DNA of 64,000 nucleotides from Mytilus galloprovincialis (taxonomy: Eukaryota > Mollusca > Bivalvia > Mytilida > Mytilidae). The notes beneath the pieces are model-generated. The model saw nothing but the letters and a program-made list of their open reading frames with translations, did not search any database and was not told the DNA's origin. Positions 1 to 12,835 of the stretch are shown piece by piece. The position numbers and the translations under genes are program-made. Positions within the stretch are counted from its first letter, which is position 1; each line of letters opens with the position of its first letter. The DNA is taken from NCBI RefSeq assembly GCF_965363235.1, contig NC_134844.1:53750872-53814871 (forward strand). Reading direction: 5' to 3'.

Positions 1-222
1 ATTATCGAAAAACCAAAAACAACTTAATGAAAACATGAGTTAGATAAAACAACAAGAAGGCAATGAGTAAGCTGCGTCCCCAAAACATTATGAACACATA
101 AAAAGAGCAACAAGAACTTACTTTAGGACGTTGTTATATTTCTGGAAGTGTAAACGTATTATGTGCAACACTTCAATTTAAAAGTACCTGAAACTTATTG
201 TCTAAATCTGGTTCCTTTTCAG

Positions 223-708
223 TGTTAGATTGTGAATACTCATTATACGATATAGGAATAGCAAAATTTATACACAAGAAATGGACAATCGATGATCTTG
301 ATGCAAAAGGTGACAAAAACGTTTGGTGTAGAAATAGGGATCGTTTTGTTCCATTTTTCGACTCAACGAAACAGTGCTCTGGAACCTTAGAAAAGTTTTG
401 TCAAGAATCAGAAAAATGTATTCGCAAGAAGAAAAATATTTTAAAGTCTAAAGGTAACTTGAAACACAACTGTTGGAAAAAGTTTCTTCTTGGTGATCAG
501 CTACCAACGGGGTTTCCAGGAATTTATGACAAATATTTCATTTGTCAGCGCTTTGCACAGGATGATACGTATATAGGATCTACGTCAAGGAAGGCTTTCT
601 ATGGAACTGTATATGATACAAAACAACGGATTCCTCTGATGTCTTTTGGACGACTACGAAACCTTTCTGATACTTCAAAACCACTAATGAAGTTTATGAT
701 TGAAAAGG
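223..708 (+). CDS. ENDOD1-like protein, internal exon (gene 5' partial)
   Basis: This exon encodes the N-terminal half of a DNA/RNA non-specific endonuclease-fold protein of the ENDOD1 type. The motif CWKKFLLGDQLPTGFPG, followed by YFICQRF and then YDTKQRIPLMS, matches the ENDOD1 signature (CQ.F.......P.G, then ICQRY, then LYD..RIPVYSA). The exon opens after a pyrimidine-rich acceptor (gttccttttcag, 211-222) and closes at a GTAAGT donor (709-714). It ends in phase 1 and joins the exon at 1638 to make a Gly codon (G|GT). No initiator or signal peptide is visible, so an upstream exon probably lies outside the window. Several Cys residues suggest a secreted or lumenal protein. ENDOD1 relatives are known as putative extracellular or membrane nucleases; the role here is inferred. 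Confidence 0.75.
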
Positions 709-1637
709 GTAAGTTTATTCACCTTGATGAAAATATATCTATTTATGATTACTCTCAAATTCATTTACAACAAACATTTTTAAAAATTTCGATATTTTTA
801 TATACTGTGGTGTTCGTGTTATTCAACACCTTTTTTGTCAAAGCTTTGCAAATAAGTATGTTAATGCATTAAAGAACATTAAAACAAGACGTTATGTATA
901 ACATTAGTCCGACGTACTTTGTCTGAATGAACCTCTGTTCAGAACGTTCAAAACCGAATATTTGGAAGCAAACCATACTTAAACAGTTGACAAGCTGTAT
1001 GTCCAAAAGGATCTAAACAAATAGATCAGTCTATCTAGGTCAACATTGCTTGATGCAGCTGAAACTTACGTTCCTTTAAAATTAGAAAATATGAAAAAAA
1101 TAAGAACCATACCTTTTTGGGTAAATTGTATTTTATTTCTTATTAGGGGTCGTACGATGTCTCATTATCAATCGTACACCATACCCATTATTTCTATATA
1201 ACCGAAATCGTCTAAATCGCAGCAGAATACAATAGACTATATCCACCACTTAGACCCAAAATCTCCGAACTCATTTTAATTCGCATAGACCCTCTTGAAT
1301 TCATCTACAACAAATGCGACTGCGACAGTTATATACTTTCGCGTCAGGCAATAAAAAATGTCTTTGTAATTGTGAAACGACAATTTACAGATGGAGTTTT
1401 GTTTTAACACACTTGTGAAAATTGATGGAACACCTGCCTTATCCAGTGTCATAAACATGCAAGGTCTATTTCAGATAGCTGATACACCAAGAAGGGTTCA
1501 GGCAGACAAATCGAGCTTGTTTCTTAAGAAACTAAAGTGAAATATGCGATCAAAGCAAGTTAAGCTTAGAAAAGACAACAGTAGCCTGTTTATAAAATAA
1601 ATGTTTCTTTTATAACTTTTTGTATATATTTTATTAG

Positions 1638-2329
1638 GTCTGGTGTCAACAAAAAAGCATAAAAGTGTTGTATCGACAGTATATAACTGGCTAAATGGTG
1701 CAGAAGGAAAAGGAATGTTTTACGACAATGGTGAAATTTCAATTTGTAAACTAGGCCAATTTCAGGCTGTAAACACCGATTATGAAAGAGCAGAGTACAA
1801 AATGCAACAACTTCTTCCACACAGTCTCACAGGAAATGACGTTAGAGAGAAAATAGCAACATACACACTAACCAATACGGCGCCAATTCACTCATCATTA
1901 CATGGAATGTGGGAAACTGCTTTGTCAACAGCGCGTACTTTCGCCGTCGAAAAGTGTGGAATTCCAGTACTTTTAAATCCCGTGAGGAGACAACGTAATA
2001 GGGTTTCGCGTGACCATCCAGAGATGTATGTAATATCAGGTGCAGTATCATTAAACGATGACGACAGCACAATAGGGAATGGGGTAGCTGTTCCGTATTT
2101 GTTTTGGTTTGCCGGATGCTGCATCAAAGGCGCAGACACTGCTTCATATGCTTTATATGCTAGAAATGTTCCTGACAGCGTTGTTATATCTGCTCCAGTC
2201 GCCCAGCTAGAAATTCTTTTATCAGATATTTATAACACTACTTCGAACAAAACAATCAAACTGTTTCCAGCGTATGATGATATTTGTGGTAGCATTAAAA
2301 GTGATATTTCAGGTCAGATAAAATTATGA
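1638..2329 (+). CDS. ENDOD1-like protein, second exon, catalytic motif lost
   Basis: This is the C-terminal half of the same ENDOD1-like protein. The acceptor (tttattag, ending 1637) gives a phase-correct join with the exon ending at 708. Family landmarks are QAVNTDYE, ATYTLTNTAP and W at the usual spacing. Where catalytic members have YDRGHLNP, this protein reads YKMQQLLP (about 1795-1818), so the general-base His of DRGH is missing. It is probably not a nuclease, although the fold is kept over about 220 codons without a stop. The frame ends at 2329. A cryptic donor (CAG|GTCAGA at 2313) would instead splice in phase to 3431, so the true 3' end is uncertain. Vertebrate ENDOD1 proteins also vary at this motif as far as I recall, so loss of activity may be a family theme. 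Confidence 0.75.
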
Positions 2330-3430
2330 CTTAGAAAAAAGATTTGAACAAAGATTTTATAACACTATTAATTAACAAAAGAAATGTAAGCCATTTGATT
2401 CACTATTTCAAATAATCTTCAAAACACTCCAATCACCTAAAACTTTAAATGGTGAATTTAAGATAAAACAGATTTTTGTAATTTCTAACATGAAGTTTTG
2501 TATCTGTATAGGTAACAAAAGTCACCATAGCTATTTAGTACCAATAGGCATGTATTTGGGTTAATTAGCACTTTTTTTGTAATTCATCATCATCACAAAA
2601 AAGGTGTGGAAGCTATTTGAGATCTATTTTAAAACTTTTTTATGGAAGCTGGACGTTGTAATACCTTTCTTCAATATGACCTTACACGTTTTTCATGTTT
2701 TTGAACTTAAAGATAGCCTGCATTTTATATTCTTATTATTAGTGTTTAATTCAATACTTTAACGAAAGGCTTTCAGATATATAAATTCAGTCCGGCGTTT
2801 ACACCTCAAATTGATAATTTTCAGTTAAATATATATATAGCATAAGATATGACTATTTTCTATAACAAATTAGACATAAACAAAATTTTTTAGCTTTGCG
2901 TATTATTACGGATTCTACATTTTAATTTGTCCACCTATCTTTTATGTGTTAAAGGTTTTGGGTTAAGTACAGTGTCACACCAAGTTAAAACTTCGAACAG
3001 ATAGTTAATGTCATGAACGCTGTGTTTTAAATATATGACAAATAAGAGCTTGACTCAGATTTTGCTGTTTACTAAACATACAAATGTGACAGCGCTAGTT
3101 AGACATGATGTTCTTTTAACACGATTTTTTTTTATATTTGATTAGGAAACGAGAGTTTTCACCAGATGTTTTTTTAGCTAGCCTAATTACTTTTTACAAT
3201 TAATGAAATTTTATCCATTCTGCTATCAGCAGTTACATCTGAAATTTTGAACTGACACCGTGATGATGACCAGTTCGTCAAGTAAGTGAACAACTTTAGA
3301 ATAGGAAAATACGTTTCTTTATGTTTTGTACATTAAGTATAAAAGATGAATTCATGAATGCTTTTTTATCTTGTGTGTTTTTAAAATGGTTGTATTATAC
3401 CTTTTATAACACATTTGATTATACAATTAG

Positions 3431-3626
3431 CCGTTTCAGAATCTAAAGAATCATGGGTAATTTCATTGTTCGTACCCCAAAATGAAAATAAAGCCACGTC
3501 ATTGATTAAATTTCCATTGTTTATGACATTTTTAACCAATCAGGACGTTATTACCCAGGATGCATTAGATTCTGAAACGGCAAATTATGTATGCTCTATG
3601 TTTGAAAGGCAACCTCATAATAGAAA
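3431..3626 (+). CDS. possible third exon of the ENDOD1-like gene
   Basis: An open segment starts after acceptor tacaattag (ends 3430) with two bases (CC). These would complete the codon left by a donor at 2313, giving G|CC (Ala). The predicted peptide contains SKESWVISLFVPQNEN and QDALDSETANYVCSMFERQ and has no recognised domain. The 3' limit is guessed from GTATTT at 3627. The phase match is the only link to the upstream gene; it could equally be chance or belong to another transcript. Confidence 0.25.
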
Positions 3627-6600
3627 GTATTTGTATAACATGTATAGCATACCTTATTCATCTTTTTCAAAACCTATTCCATTTTTACAATTTTTTTTTT
3701 TTTTTTGTATCTACTGTCATAACATCAGAGTATAGCTTCATAAAACATAGGCAATTGCACATTAATCGTTGTATTTAGTAAGGCCTAATGTTCATGTTTA
3801 TGTCACCAATAGTGTTTAAATGAAGATTACAAGTTGAGATCGAATACGGAATACAAATCCAGTTTTTTGTAAATTTACTGTGCTGTTCTTACGCGAGTAT
3901 CTATTTTGATACTCATTAGCATGCTATTAAATGTATCTAGTTATAGTTCTGTTTAACAGTTTCTTGGAACAATACAGCAATGTGTTTGCTTAAGTTACAC
4001 TTCCATAAAAAAAAATGCAAAAAAAATACTATATAAACTTTATTAAAAGTACTTTTCTGGATTTACTTTCATCAAGAACGCACAAAATTGAATATTTACT
4101 AAATAGTGCATGAATTTCACAGTATTCAATTCTTCTCTGAGTGCAATTTCTGGTTGACTTTTTTATTATCAATCATAGGGCCAATTTTCAACTAAGACGC
4201 CGCTCTGGTAGACTTCTTTGCTTTTCCGGTACCTATGTTTTCTGTAGAAATTAGACACCCTTTTTATGTGTATATACTGCCCAGAGCTTCAATTTTAAAT
4301 TACTTGGGAAAGACGGCATGTAACAAGTATGTATATTTATGGCAAAAACAGAATGACAAGATACAACTTTCAATGTTTTCTGGACTTACTGAATAGTTAT
4401 TGAAGGTACCAGGATTATAATTTAGTACGCCACTTTGAAAGCAACTTTGAAGAAAATTACCGATGAACACCTTTGGTTTAAAACATACACGTTAGTTAGC
4501 AATGGACTAGTCTAATTATAAGTAAAAAGAAAACTCCTTTAAATCAAAATCAGCAATTAGCAAAAAAATCAGTGGTTATACTTTTCAACTTCTGATTTAA
4601 AATATATTAAAAAAAAATCTATGACTGTTGTCAAGTGCAGCAAATGTGCAGCTTTAATGATACACGAACTATGACATTCTGGAGTTTCTGTATACAAAAT
4701 TAAAACTTCATCAAACCAAGGGTAGAAAAAGATATTTCAGATAGAAGACCAAAGCACAACAATCAAGATAAAAGAATCAGATATGTCGTGCCTGAACAGG
4801 ATTTTCTCTAACTTCAAAATGATTTGAACAATACATTGCAACATCTTATAGTAACGTGAAATTGAAAAAAGATTCGAACAATTAAGTTTAAAACATATTA
4901 TAATAACCCTTGAAGTAAGGACATACATAATTCCAACACCCTTTTGACATTGTGTTTTTGTGATCATGCTTTTTTATAATAAAAATGGCGGAATATATAA
5001 GCTCTTCAATACATAGTGTGATATTGTATATAAATTCTGTGTATATTTTAGTTTTGTGTATACGCGATAACTGTTATTAAAAAGGTTGTGTTTTCTATTG
5101 TGATATTGTTATATATGTGTATTGTTTTGTTAGTACCATCATTGCTTAGTGAATTGTTTGTCATTTATTTGTTAATAAAATGTTTCACAAAAATCGCTTC
5201 ATTTGTTAAACTTATGTTATTACTAGTTAAAGTTTTCAAAGTGTCTTATTATTTTTTTTATAAGATTCTACCTAGCAAATAATCCGAAGATACTGAATGC
5301 TTTTAATAAGGCACTGATTGTTATTCCTTTAGCAGCAATTTTGGCAATTAGGTGTATCGCATTAAAAACAGGATTTCCTGATATAGCCAAATAGCAATGA
5401 CTTGAAACCTTATATTTTCTATATGCATTGGACAATTAAAAGATACATTGTCTACTTTTGTAAATATCTCTGGCTTTCTAATGTTTTAGTTTCTGGGTTC
5501 CTGATGAAGATAAATAAACAAATGAAGGTTGGATGTACGAAATTTATAACATTTTTTTTTTATATCGACGGCTTTCCATCGCAAATAGTTTCATAACTGT
5601 ACCACTATTAAATTACTGATTTTGCAAACTTCCTATGTCGGGTATTATGGGCGAAATACATTGCATACATCTAAAATAGCATGTGCAAAAAAAAAGTTTG
5701 CTACAGTGGATGGATAATTGTAGTATTGCAATAGTACTTGATCTCACACAATAGATAACCAAAGAACAAGGTACGATTAGAGCTGTTTTTGGCCCACTCT
5801 CCAAATAAGTTTATATTAATATAATTGATGGTCTTAGTGTAGACACTTGGAAAAATAATGATTTTATTGTGTTCCGGTGAAAGGAAGGTTGCCTAGCAAC
5901 GGTTTTTATTAAGAATGAAAATCGTCATATATTAATTTTCTACTTAGGCATAGATTACCATAGCTGTATTTGGCTACACTTTTGGGAATTTTGGATCTCA
6001 ATTCTCTTCAACTTCGTACATTATTTGGCTTTTTATAACTTTTTGGGATTCGAGTGTCACTGATGAGTCTTTTGTAAACGAAACGCGCGTCTGGCCTATA
6101 TATAAATTTTAGTCCTGGTATCTATGATGAGTTTATTAATTGCTTTATCAGTACAATTATAAATATTTGCAAATAATATTGTTTGTCCAAGAAGAACTTG
6201 AAGTCGCAAATGAAAAGTCCATTTGATTTCGTTTACTATATGCTTAAAAACAATCTGAGCAGCAGAAATGTTGCCTAGCAACGGTTAAAAATGGGTGCTT
6301 GCCCCCTCTGAAATATGAATTAAGGAGTTGTTTGAAGATTTTTCTTTCCATATGGTGTTTAATTCCAATATTCTTTTTATATACATCTGTTTTTATTATC
6401 AACAAATTCCGTATTGAGCATAGCAACACAAGTGTTGTTTAACAAAAACAAAACATGTTTGAATTAAGGCCAACTACAAATCAATTAGTCATTTTATTTA
6501 ACAACATAGATTGAATGCAATGCAGATCGTCTATTTATGAACAAAGTTTAGTTGGAAATGAAATTTTAGTTCAATTGTAGGTCACTTAATGCTGACCAAC

Positions 6601-7879
6601 AACTTAGCTACATAACAAATGCAAAGCAACCGTGTAATAATAGATTCTTTAATATGTTTTTTGAAGTATGAACTTAGTTATTTTTGAGGATAATGCTTCT
6701 TTATACGGTGTTACACTTTAATACAAACATCTAGATTATCATATTTTTTTTGGACGAATTCTATATCGAGCATAGAAACCCACAGTTTGCTTTGCAGCAG
6801 CAAACATTTTTTTTTTAAATTGAAGACCACTACAACATTTTTGTTTCAATGTGAAGGTCATTTCATGAAAACAAGAATATAAGGGTTTAATAATTTGGGA
6901 TTGGTTTGAACAGTTTTTAAAGATATCTAACAGTTAATGGAATGAAAGAGACGTGACTTCAACCACATGCAGACATCGTGTTGAATAAAATGTGTAATCT
7001 AGGCAATTACGAATTATTAAAACATTGTTGTGACGTCATTCTATTGTTTTACCCGTTGTTTATTTCAGTGATTAAACTATCATTTACCTGTAAGCAACCA
7101 TTATGTCACCTTGTACTGTCCAATGTTTTAAAGAATAGCCCTTCTCTTTCTTAGAAATATTGGACAGCTAAAGGTACGAAAACGGATTCTTAAAGGTAAA
7201 TGGCAGTTCAATAACTGAAATAAAACAAAATATAAATTACACCAATTGTTTTCATTATGTAAAAAAAATTCAACCAAAGAACAAATGACAATTAAAAAAA
7301 AACATTTTATCAAAGTCAGTTTCCAATGCAATATTTTTTGTCACTCATCAACACGGCTTCTTGAGGAAAAAAATCAATCTGATTTTTTACACTATTAATA
7401 TCTATATCAGAGCCATTTTTCTCATGTTTGTGGGTCATCTCTTATAGCACTAATTCCATTAGTTGATTCTGCTCGTTGTACGTCTTGTTTTCGTTGCTTT
7501 TATTAATTTCTTTTTTCAAAAGAATTATCTTCGTCCGTCTTTAGGTTATTAAAATTGACCTCTGGTGTTATTCTTATTATATCATTTTCAACTACAATTA
7601 AAATGAAAAAAGCAATAATTCAAATTAATGCTTCTAATATTTGATAGATCACACCGCAATACAAGGGCCATAAACAACCCAAAACTTATCCTGTGTACAA
7701 AGTGCGAATCTAGAACTTCCTTCATGAACTAGGGGACTATACTAGTTTTATAATATTCGGGTTTCGGCGTTGACTTACAAGTTTTTGTTTTTTAATTCTG
7801 ATATAATTGATTAAATATGAATATAATGAAGCATTTCGCTTATGAACGACGCTGAATATAAGACGCAGAATAAAGGAAG
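3627..7879. other. gene-poor AT-rich interval
   Basis: I see no supported gene here. The open frames are short, low in complexity and without splice support. The interval holds two copies of the GACGAAACGCGCGTC dispersed repeat: a short reverse fragment near 4400-4435 (ggtaccaggattataattta) and a longer forward copy at about 5943-6125. The rest shows only A- and T-runs. Confidence 0.6.
5943..6125 (+). repeat. dispersed GACGAAACGCGCGTC-family repeat (diverged copy)
   Basis: Contains the family core: gcatagattaccatagc, then gaattttgga, ctcttcaacttcgtac, tcactgatgagtctt, acgaaacgcgcgtctggc and a tcctggta end. It is more diverged than the copies at 17.7, 20.2, 22.9 and 46.7 kb, so it is an older insertion. 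No coding capacity. Confidence 0.75.
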
Positions 7880-7899
7880 ACATTACCGCTTTTTATCTG

Positions 7900-8850
7900 T
7901 CAAACAAACCAATCGTGTGTCCGATTCGCACTCTGTTCGCAGTGATCGTTTTATAAAAGTTTTTTTTTAAACGAAATCGAGACAAAATTACGTTTTGGTA
8001 ACATTTAAAAACCACAAGGGTATCAATACACAAATAAACGAAAAAAGAGCGACAAGACCTTGCAGAAAAAAACCCAGAAAAAACGGGGGTATTCAGGTAT
8101 ACAGTTGGTAACGTGTGGGTAAACATAAACAGTGTCTTGAAAATTCCAACAAAAGAGTATAACTGATTGCATGTTGTTATATCTTCTTTTGTTCATATTA
8201 GTTACATGTTTAAAATACTGCGGTGCACTCGATATGATCAAACAAGAACATGTTTTCATATACTATTATTTTTTACTCATTCACCTACACCGGCACGCAA
8301 AAAATGTAAACCAAATTCAACGTAGGTTCGATTAATTTCAGTCTTTTCAATATATTTTCTCTAGCTGCTGTGTAACTTATTTTCTTATTTTTGTAAATAA
8401 GTTTAAATATAGACTTGTGCCTAAATATAGGTCGAAATATGTAAAAATCTGAATTCATGTTCAATTTCGCCAAATTAATATAATTCTTTAAAATACTGAC
8501 TGGACATGCTATAGTTTCCCCTTCTGCAATTCAAATTCCATTACCCTGTCTATACTGGTCCGTTTTACTTCGAGAAATAAATAATTTCAAAAGTTCATAC
8601 TACACAGTTACGTCTTTACATTTTAAAGAACTGATGCGACGTTAATAGGAGCAGCGGGTAAATTATTAAAACCATGATTTTTTTTATATATGTGCTCCAT
8701 CTGTTGAAATGTGAAAAATATGTCTTGTTCGTATTGTTACTTCTTGAGTCGAGAAGAAATGATGATATCTTTCCGGTTACATCATAAAGAATATGGTCTT
8801 TAGAAACTCCGATTGTTTCCACAGCTGCTCCGACATTCTGCCTCAATCCT
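7900..8850 (-). pseudogene. tyrosine recombinase remnant of the DIRS-type element
   Basis: The N-terminal SAM-like part appears as SSFLLDSRSNNTNKTYFSHF with RW following (8616-8846). The catalytic part shows FRPIFRHKSI and KKISYTAARENILKRLK (8285-8473), followed in another frame by GLHFLRAGVGE, which carries the conserved H..R of the HXXR box. Only a vague echo of the last third (FIKRSLRTECESD, about 7960) remains, and no catalytic Tyr can be placed with confidence. Confidence 0.7.
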
Positions 8851-8949
8851 ATTCCTGCAAAATAGAATTACTAAATCAAAACACTAAACTAGCCTCATGG
8901 CTATCAATCTGAATTTTAGTAACCCTGTATTGAAAACACAGTTTTCCCT

Positions 8950-9560
8950 GCCCCCTTGACAATACAATTATTCTGTGGTAAATAAGAAATATTTCTCACA
9001 AAATCGAAAAATTTACCATCTCTGTGTACAATAGACCAACAAGGAGCAGAATTTCACTCGGGAACAATCAGTGTTCCTTAAATTGCTTTGTCTTGTTTTA
9101 GTTTATTCAGAGTTTTAGTAATTAAGATAGGTGGCGGTACAAGTCAGTTTACGTCATTACCCCAAAACTGAATGAAAGCATCTACAGCTTCTGTCCCTTA
9201 AATCTCTCACATTTAGAGTTATAGTGTGTAAGAAATCTGTCCCGTACAAATGTCCCATAAATTACACAAATAATGATAAGTTAAGGTTTCTGTTCCCAAA
9301 TCGTCATGATTCATGACTCTGCTCAGATAATCTACATCATTATTTTCAGTTCTTGGTATCCAATTAGGTGTTAAGTTAATCTTTTGGACTTCGCAAAAAT
9401 CAAGAATAGAGGTAGAAGTTGATTGTAATTTCAATTTCTTGCTACCTACTTTCAAAATATGCTCAACATTCTTGTTATCGGTATTAATTCTAATTTGTTT
9501 GTTTTCAGTGACGACTAAAATGTTTTTAATACCCTTCTTACACATTCTATATCTCTCCAT
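8950..9560 (-). pseudogene. DIRS-type RNase H and connector remnant
   Basis: The 9219-9560 frame contains NWIPRTENNDVDYLSRVMNH, the C-terminal RNase H motif characteristic of YR retrotransposons (NWIPR...N..AD.LSR). Downstream, with stops, I read GTEAVDAFIQFWGNDVN, LVPPPILI and GTLIVPE, the conserved connector that precedes the recombinase. Broken by at least three stops. Confidence 0.8.
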
Positions 9561-10765
9561 GTAGAACTTTCACCCATTTCTGATTCAGTCCAATTACCAA
9601 ATGTTTCAAAATTCTCAGAATGAGACTCAGCAAAAGGTGTAATATAGCCATCAAAGCCCACATCTGAGGCGTCACAAAAAAAAATCACAGTCAAACAAAG
9701 TATTGATTGTTACCGTGCTTATCTTAGCACCTACTGTATTTATTCTTCTACAGTGAAGATTCGAGTACAATAATTTGCTTAAAGCTTCGTAAGTTATTTT
9801 CACTCACACAAATCTAGTATTTCTACGTACTACATTGCCAAACACGGCGTGCATGGAAATAAGCTGACCAACAATACTGGCTATAAATCTAGCTCTTAAT
9901 AAAGTCTTTCTATTAGTCACTTGAAACAAAACAAAGTTCAAATATTTTTCTAATTTCTGTATCCCTTCCTCCTTTACAAATATGTTACCATTTTTTGTGT
10001 CCCATGTGAAACCGAGTCAATCTCGTTTTTGACAAGGAAACCAGTGCGATTTTTCATGAGCTATTAAAAATCCCAAATCTTCTAATAGAAGTCGGTCATT
10101 TACAAACGTATCAACCGTATCGTATACGTTGGCGTATCCGCATCTGCAGACTTATCAAAAATATTATGTGATCCCCAGCTTATAATTAAGACAGTACTTC
10201 ATTAAAAAAAAAACTAATTGGAATATCTTCGAAACAATCAAACATACACTTTCAATATTTGTGATAGTGGTGCTTTTTAAAAAAAAAATAAAGGGTTCTA
10301 TCAACTACTTTAACATGCTCTTAAAAAGTAGCCAATGTAGGGCTGGTACACGAATATCGTACAAAATCTTTTAATAATCTAGTTAAAAAATATTTCAAGA
10401 TCTTATATGAATAATCACACAAAAAAAATCAAATGTACTACTTATATACATGTAAGGAAATTTTAATATTGTTCATTTGCGATTTTATCATAAAAGGTAA
10501 TAGAAAGTACTAAGTATCACTCTATTTGTTAATCAACAATTAACAATTTCAATTTTGTCAATGTTACGTGAGTACAAGTTCATACACACACAAACGATTT
10601 TACCGTATTCACTACTATCATCCCTGTAAACTGTTCCAACTATCCGAAATATCTTTAAAAGTAGGGTTACATATTCCACAAAAACTCGATATTTCCTTAT
10701 TGTTTGTAAATTTCTGCATTAGAAATTAATCATTCGCCCATTTTCATTATTGAAAGTATAGAAAA

Positions 10766-11520
10766 TTAAAACTCTGGATCATATACTGTTTTTGTTTTTC
10801 GTATATTGTACGGTTGATACGTCTTTAAATGACCAACCTCTATTTGTAGTTTAACTACGGCTTGTTTACTACACTGTAAAGCCGTGGGAAAATCTTTATC
10901 GCCTGCCAATCCATCATCTAAAAATATTATAATACTCTTGCCTTGAGATCTGAAATCTTTAACCACTTCTCGCAAAACTTTTGAAAAGATATATCCTGCG
11001 GTTGAAAATCCAAAGGGTAGAACGGCAAACACAAAATATTTGACTCTATTATTCAAAAAGCCAAGAAAACCATAGATACTGTTGATGTTCTTTAAATATC
11101 TCAAGATGATGATATGCCGATTCTAAATCATAACTAAATATGAAATCATTTACATTGAACAATTCTCTCGCGACTTTACAATCTTCGTATTTATTCCTTT
11201 ATTTAAATGAGTGTGAATTTATGTGACGACAGTCAAGGACGAGTCTGGGTTTACTTGATTTGTTGAAAGCTATCGTAAGAGGGTTAACGACTAACGGTAT
11301 AGTGCTTACTTCTTTAATACAACCTTTTTTAAAATAGGTTTAAAATTTCTGGTGAAACAAAATCTTTGTTGTCTAATGAAGATTTGTTATTTTAATATGT
11401 ATACGGTCAGGTTCTCTTTTAAACGGTATTTTGTAACCGTTCTCAATTATGTCGAGAATGTATTGATTATCAGTTATCAATTTCCATTTATCTAACCTGA
11501 TCTTTAATCTACCTACAGGT
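10766..11520 (-). pseudogene. DIRS-type reverse transcriptase remnant
   Basis: Ordered motifs can be read with frame changes: DKWKLITDNQYILD, KPRLVLDCRHIN, FSYDLESAYHH (finger/palm), YFVFAVLPFGFSTA and the active-site box IIIFLDDG (LDD in place of YXDD, usual for this order). The last 339 bases form one open frame. Stops (for example after HINSHSFK) show decay. Copies its own RNA by family; inactive here. Confidence 0.85.
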
Positions 11521-11702
11521 GTGCCAGGTAATATAAAACAGTATCAGATCACAACTGTTCAGTCATTACATTCTTGTTTTGTAAATCGTATTTGCTCGTT
11601 ATTGAGACAGAAGGTAAAAAAGTACATGTTCAAAACTAACATTATTTATCTTTGTTTCAGATGATTACAAATCGTTATTTAAAGGTAATAAATTGAATGT
11701 AC

Positions 11703-12371
11703 TTATCTTTGACTTCTTATTTTGTGGACAGTTGTCACTCCAATGGCCTCTGTTTTCACAAGTGAAACATCTACCAGGCTTGTAGGTTGAGTTCTTGTCT
11801 TCATAGCTCCTTTGTTATATGGAACTGGTCTTGGACGCTTTTTTACCTTTTCCGCTTGAGATTTTCTTTCAGCTCTAGATTTAGCTCTATTCATACGTTT
11901 CTCGTCTTCAGAATCGTCTGCTATAGGATTTGTAATGTATTCCTGCACTACACCCCTTCCTAACTCGGAAGAATCTGCTAACTAAATAAGCTTCTGACGC
12001 TCTTCAACTAAGTCTATACCCTCCAATATCTTGTCCTTAGCCGCGGCTACTTTGGGGAGGCTGATATCAGTTGTATCAAGCAAGGAACGGGCCTCCGTTA
12101 ACTTGGAAAGTACTTTCACAATATGTCGAAACTGATTTTCATTTCCTTTTTTTTTAAACTTATAATTGTCTGATACACTTTCCTCTATTTTGGTGATCTG
12201 TATGTTGGAAATATCAAACTGAGACTGTTGAATGTTGGATTTTAGACGATTCAATCTTGAGTCCATCATTGCGCTTATATTGTTCAACATGTCCTGCTGA
12301 GAACTAGCGATAACATTTTTTACCTTGTTTGCAATTGCTTCCCGAATCGGAGAATCTATCCCGGTGTCCAT
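11703..12371 (-). pseudogene. DIRS-type gag remnant with out-of-frame zinc knuckle
   Basis: The frame starts with MDTGIDSPIREAIANKV and has a helical middle region. It is interrupted by one in-frame TAG at about 11984, then continues in the same frame with LADSSELG and ADDSEDEKRM, a charged segment typical of DIRS/Ngaro gag. A +1/-1 shift then occurs: the zinc knuckle PGRCFTCENRGHWSDNCPQN (CX2CX4HX4C, 11728-11769) lies in another frame. Nucleic-acid-binding capsid-like role by family; non-functional here. Confidence 0.8.
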
Positions 12372-12700
12372 ATTGACACTACGACTGTTGGGTAGAAAGT
12401 GAAGGCTTTCAAAATATTTTCCCGCACATGAAAATTTTCACGAGACTTAATTAGAAAATGTTCATATTATACAACTTCAGATAGAACCAGAGATATGTCT
12501 CCGATAAAGCTATATCTATATATTATGATATAATTGTCTATAGTCTACATAAATTGGCCTAATCAGACACATTGAAAAATTTATAAAAATGGTTAAATGA
12601 TCATTACATTTGTGAGTTGATCATTTCTAAATAAAATTTTACAGGTAGATATAATGGTACAGGTAGGTATAAAGGTTCAAATTCTATATTATTTATCGGG

Positions 12701-12835
12701 TGAGCCGTGGTCGGGTGGATTAACGATACAAACTTAATCTATCTACATTCCAATGAGCCTGAAGCATCTGGATCTGCCTATAGGAGGAGAACCTCAGTTC
12801 GAATCTTGTGGGTATCACCTGACTTAATCGGCACT
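12701..12835 (+). repeat. tRNA-like head, unit 1
   Basis: Box A-like tgagccgtggtcgggtgg and box B-like gttcgaatct (12797-12806) lie about 90 bp apart with an intervening long-arm-like segment, resembling the head of a class II (Leu/Ser-type) tRNA-derived SINE. It has more mismatches than the other heads (cctcagttcgaatc). No mature tRNA cloverleaf is evident. Confidence 0.6.

Larger units (their letters stand above)
7880..12390 (-). mobile_element. decayed DIRS-type (tyrosine recombinase) retrotransposon
   Basis: On the minus strand the order is gag with a zinc knuckle (12371 to about 11700), reverse transcriptase (about 11520-10766), RNase H region (about 9560-8950) and tyrosine recombinase (about 8846-7900). 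A recombinase in place of a DDE integrase, downstream of RT/RNase H, is the hallmark of the DIRS/Ngaro order. Every domain carries stops or frameshifts, so the copy is dead. About 1.2 kb between RT and RNase H (9560-10766) is too eroded to read. I could not identify the terminal or internal complementary repeats, so the outer limits are approximate and DIRS versus Ngaro is unresolved. Confidence 0.85.
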
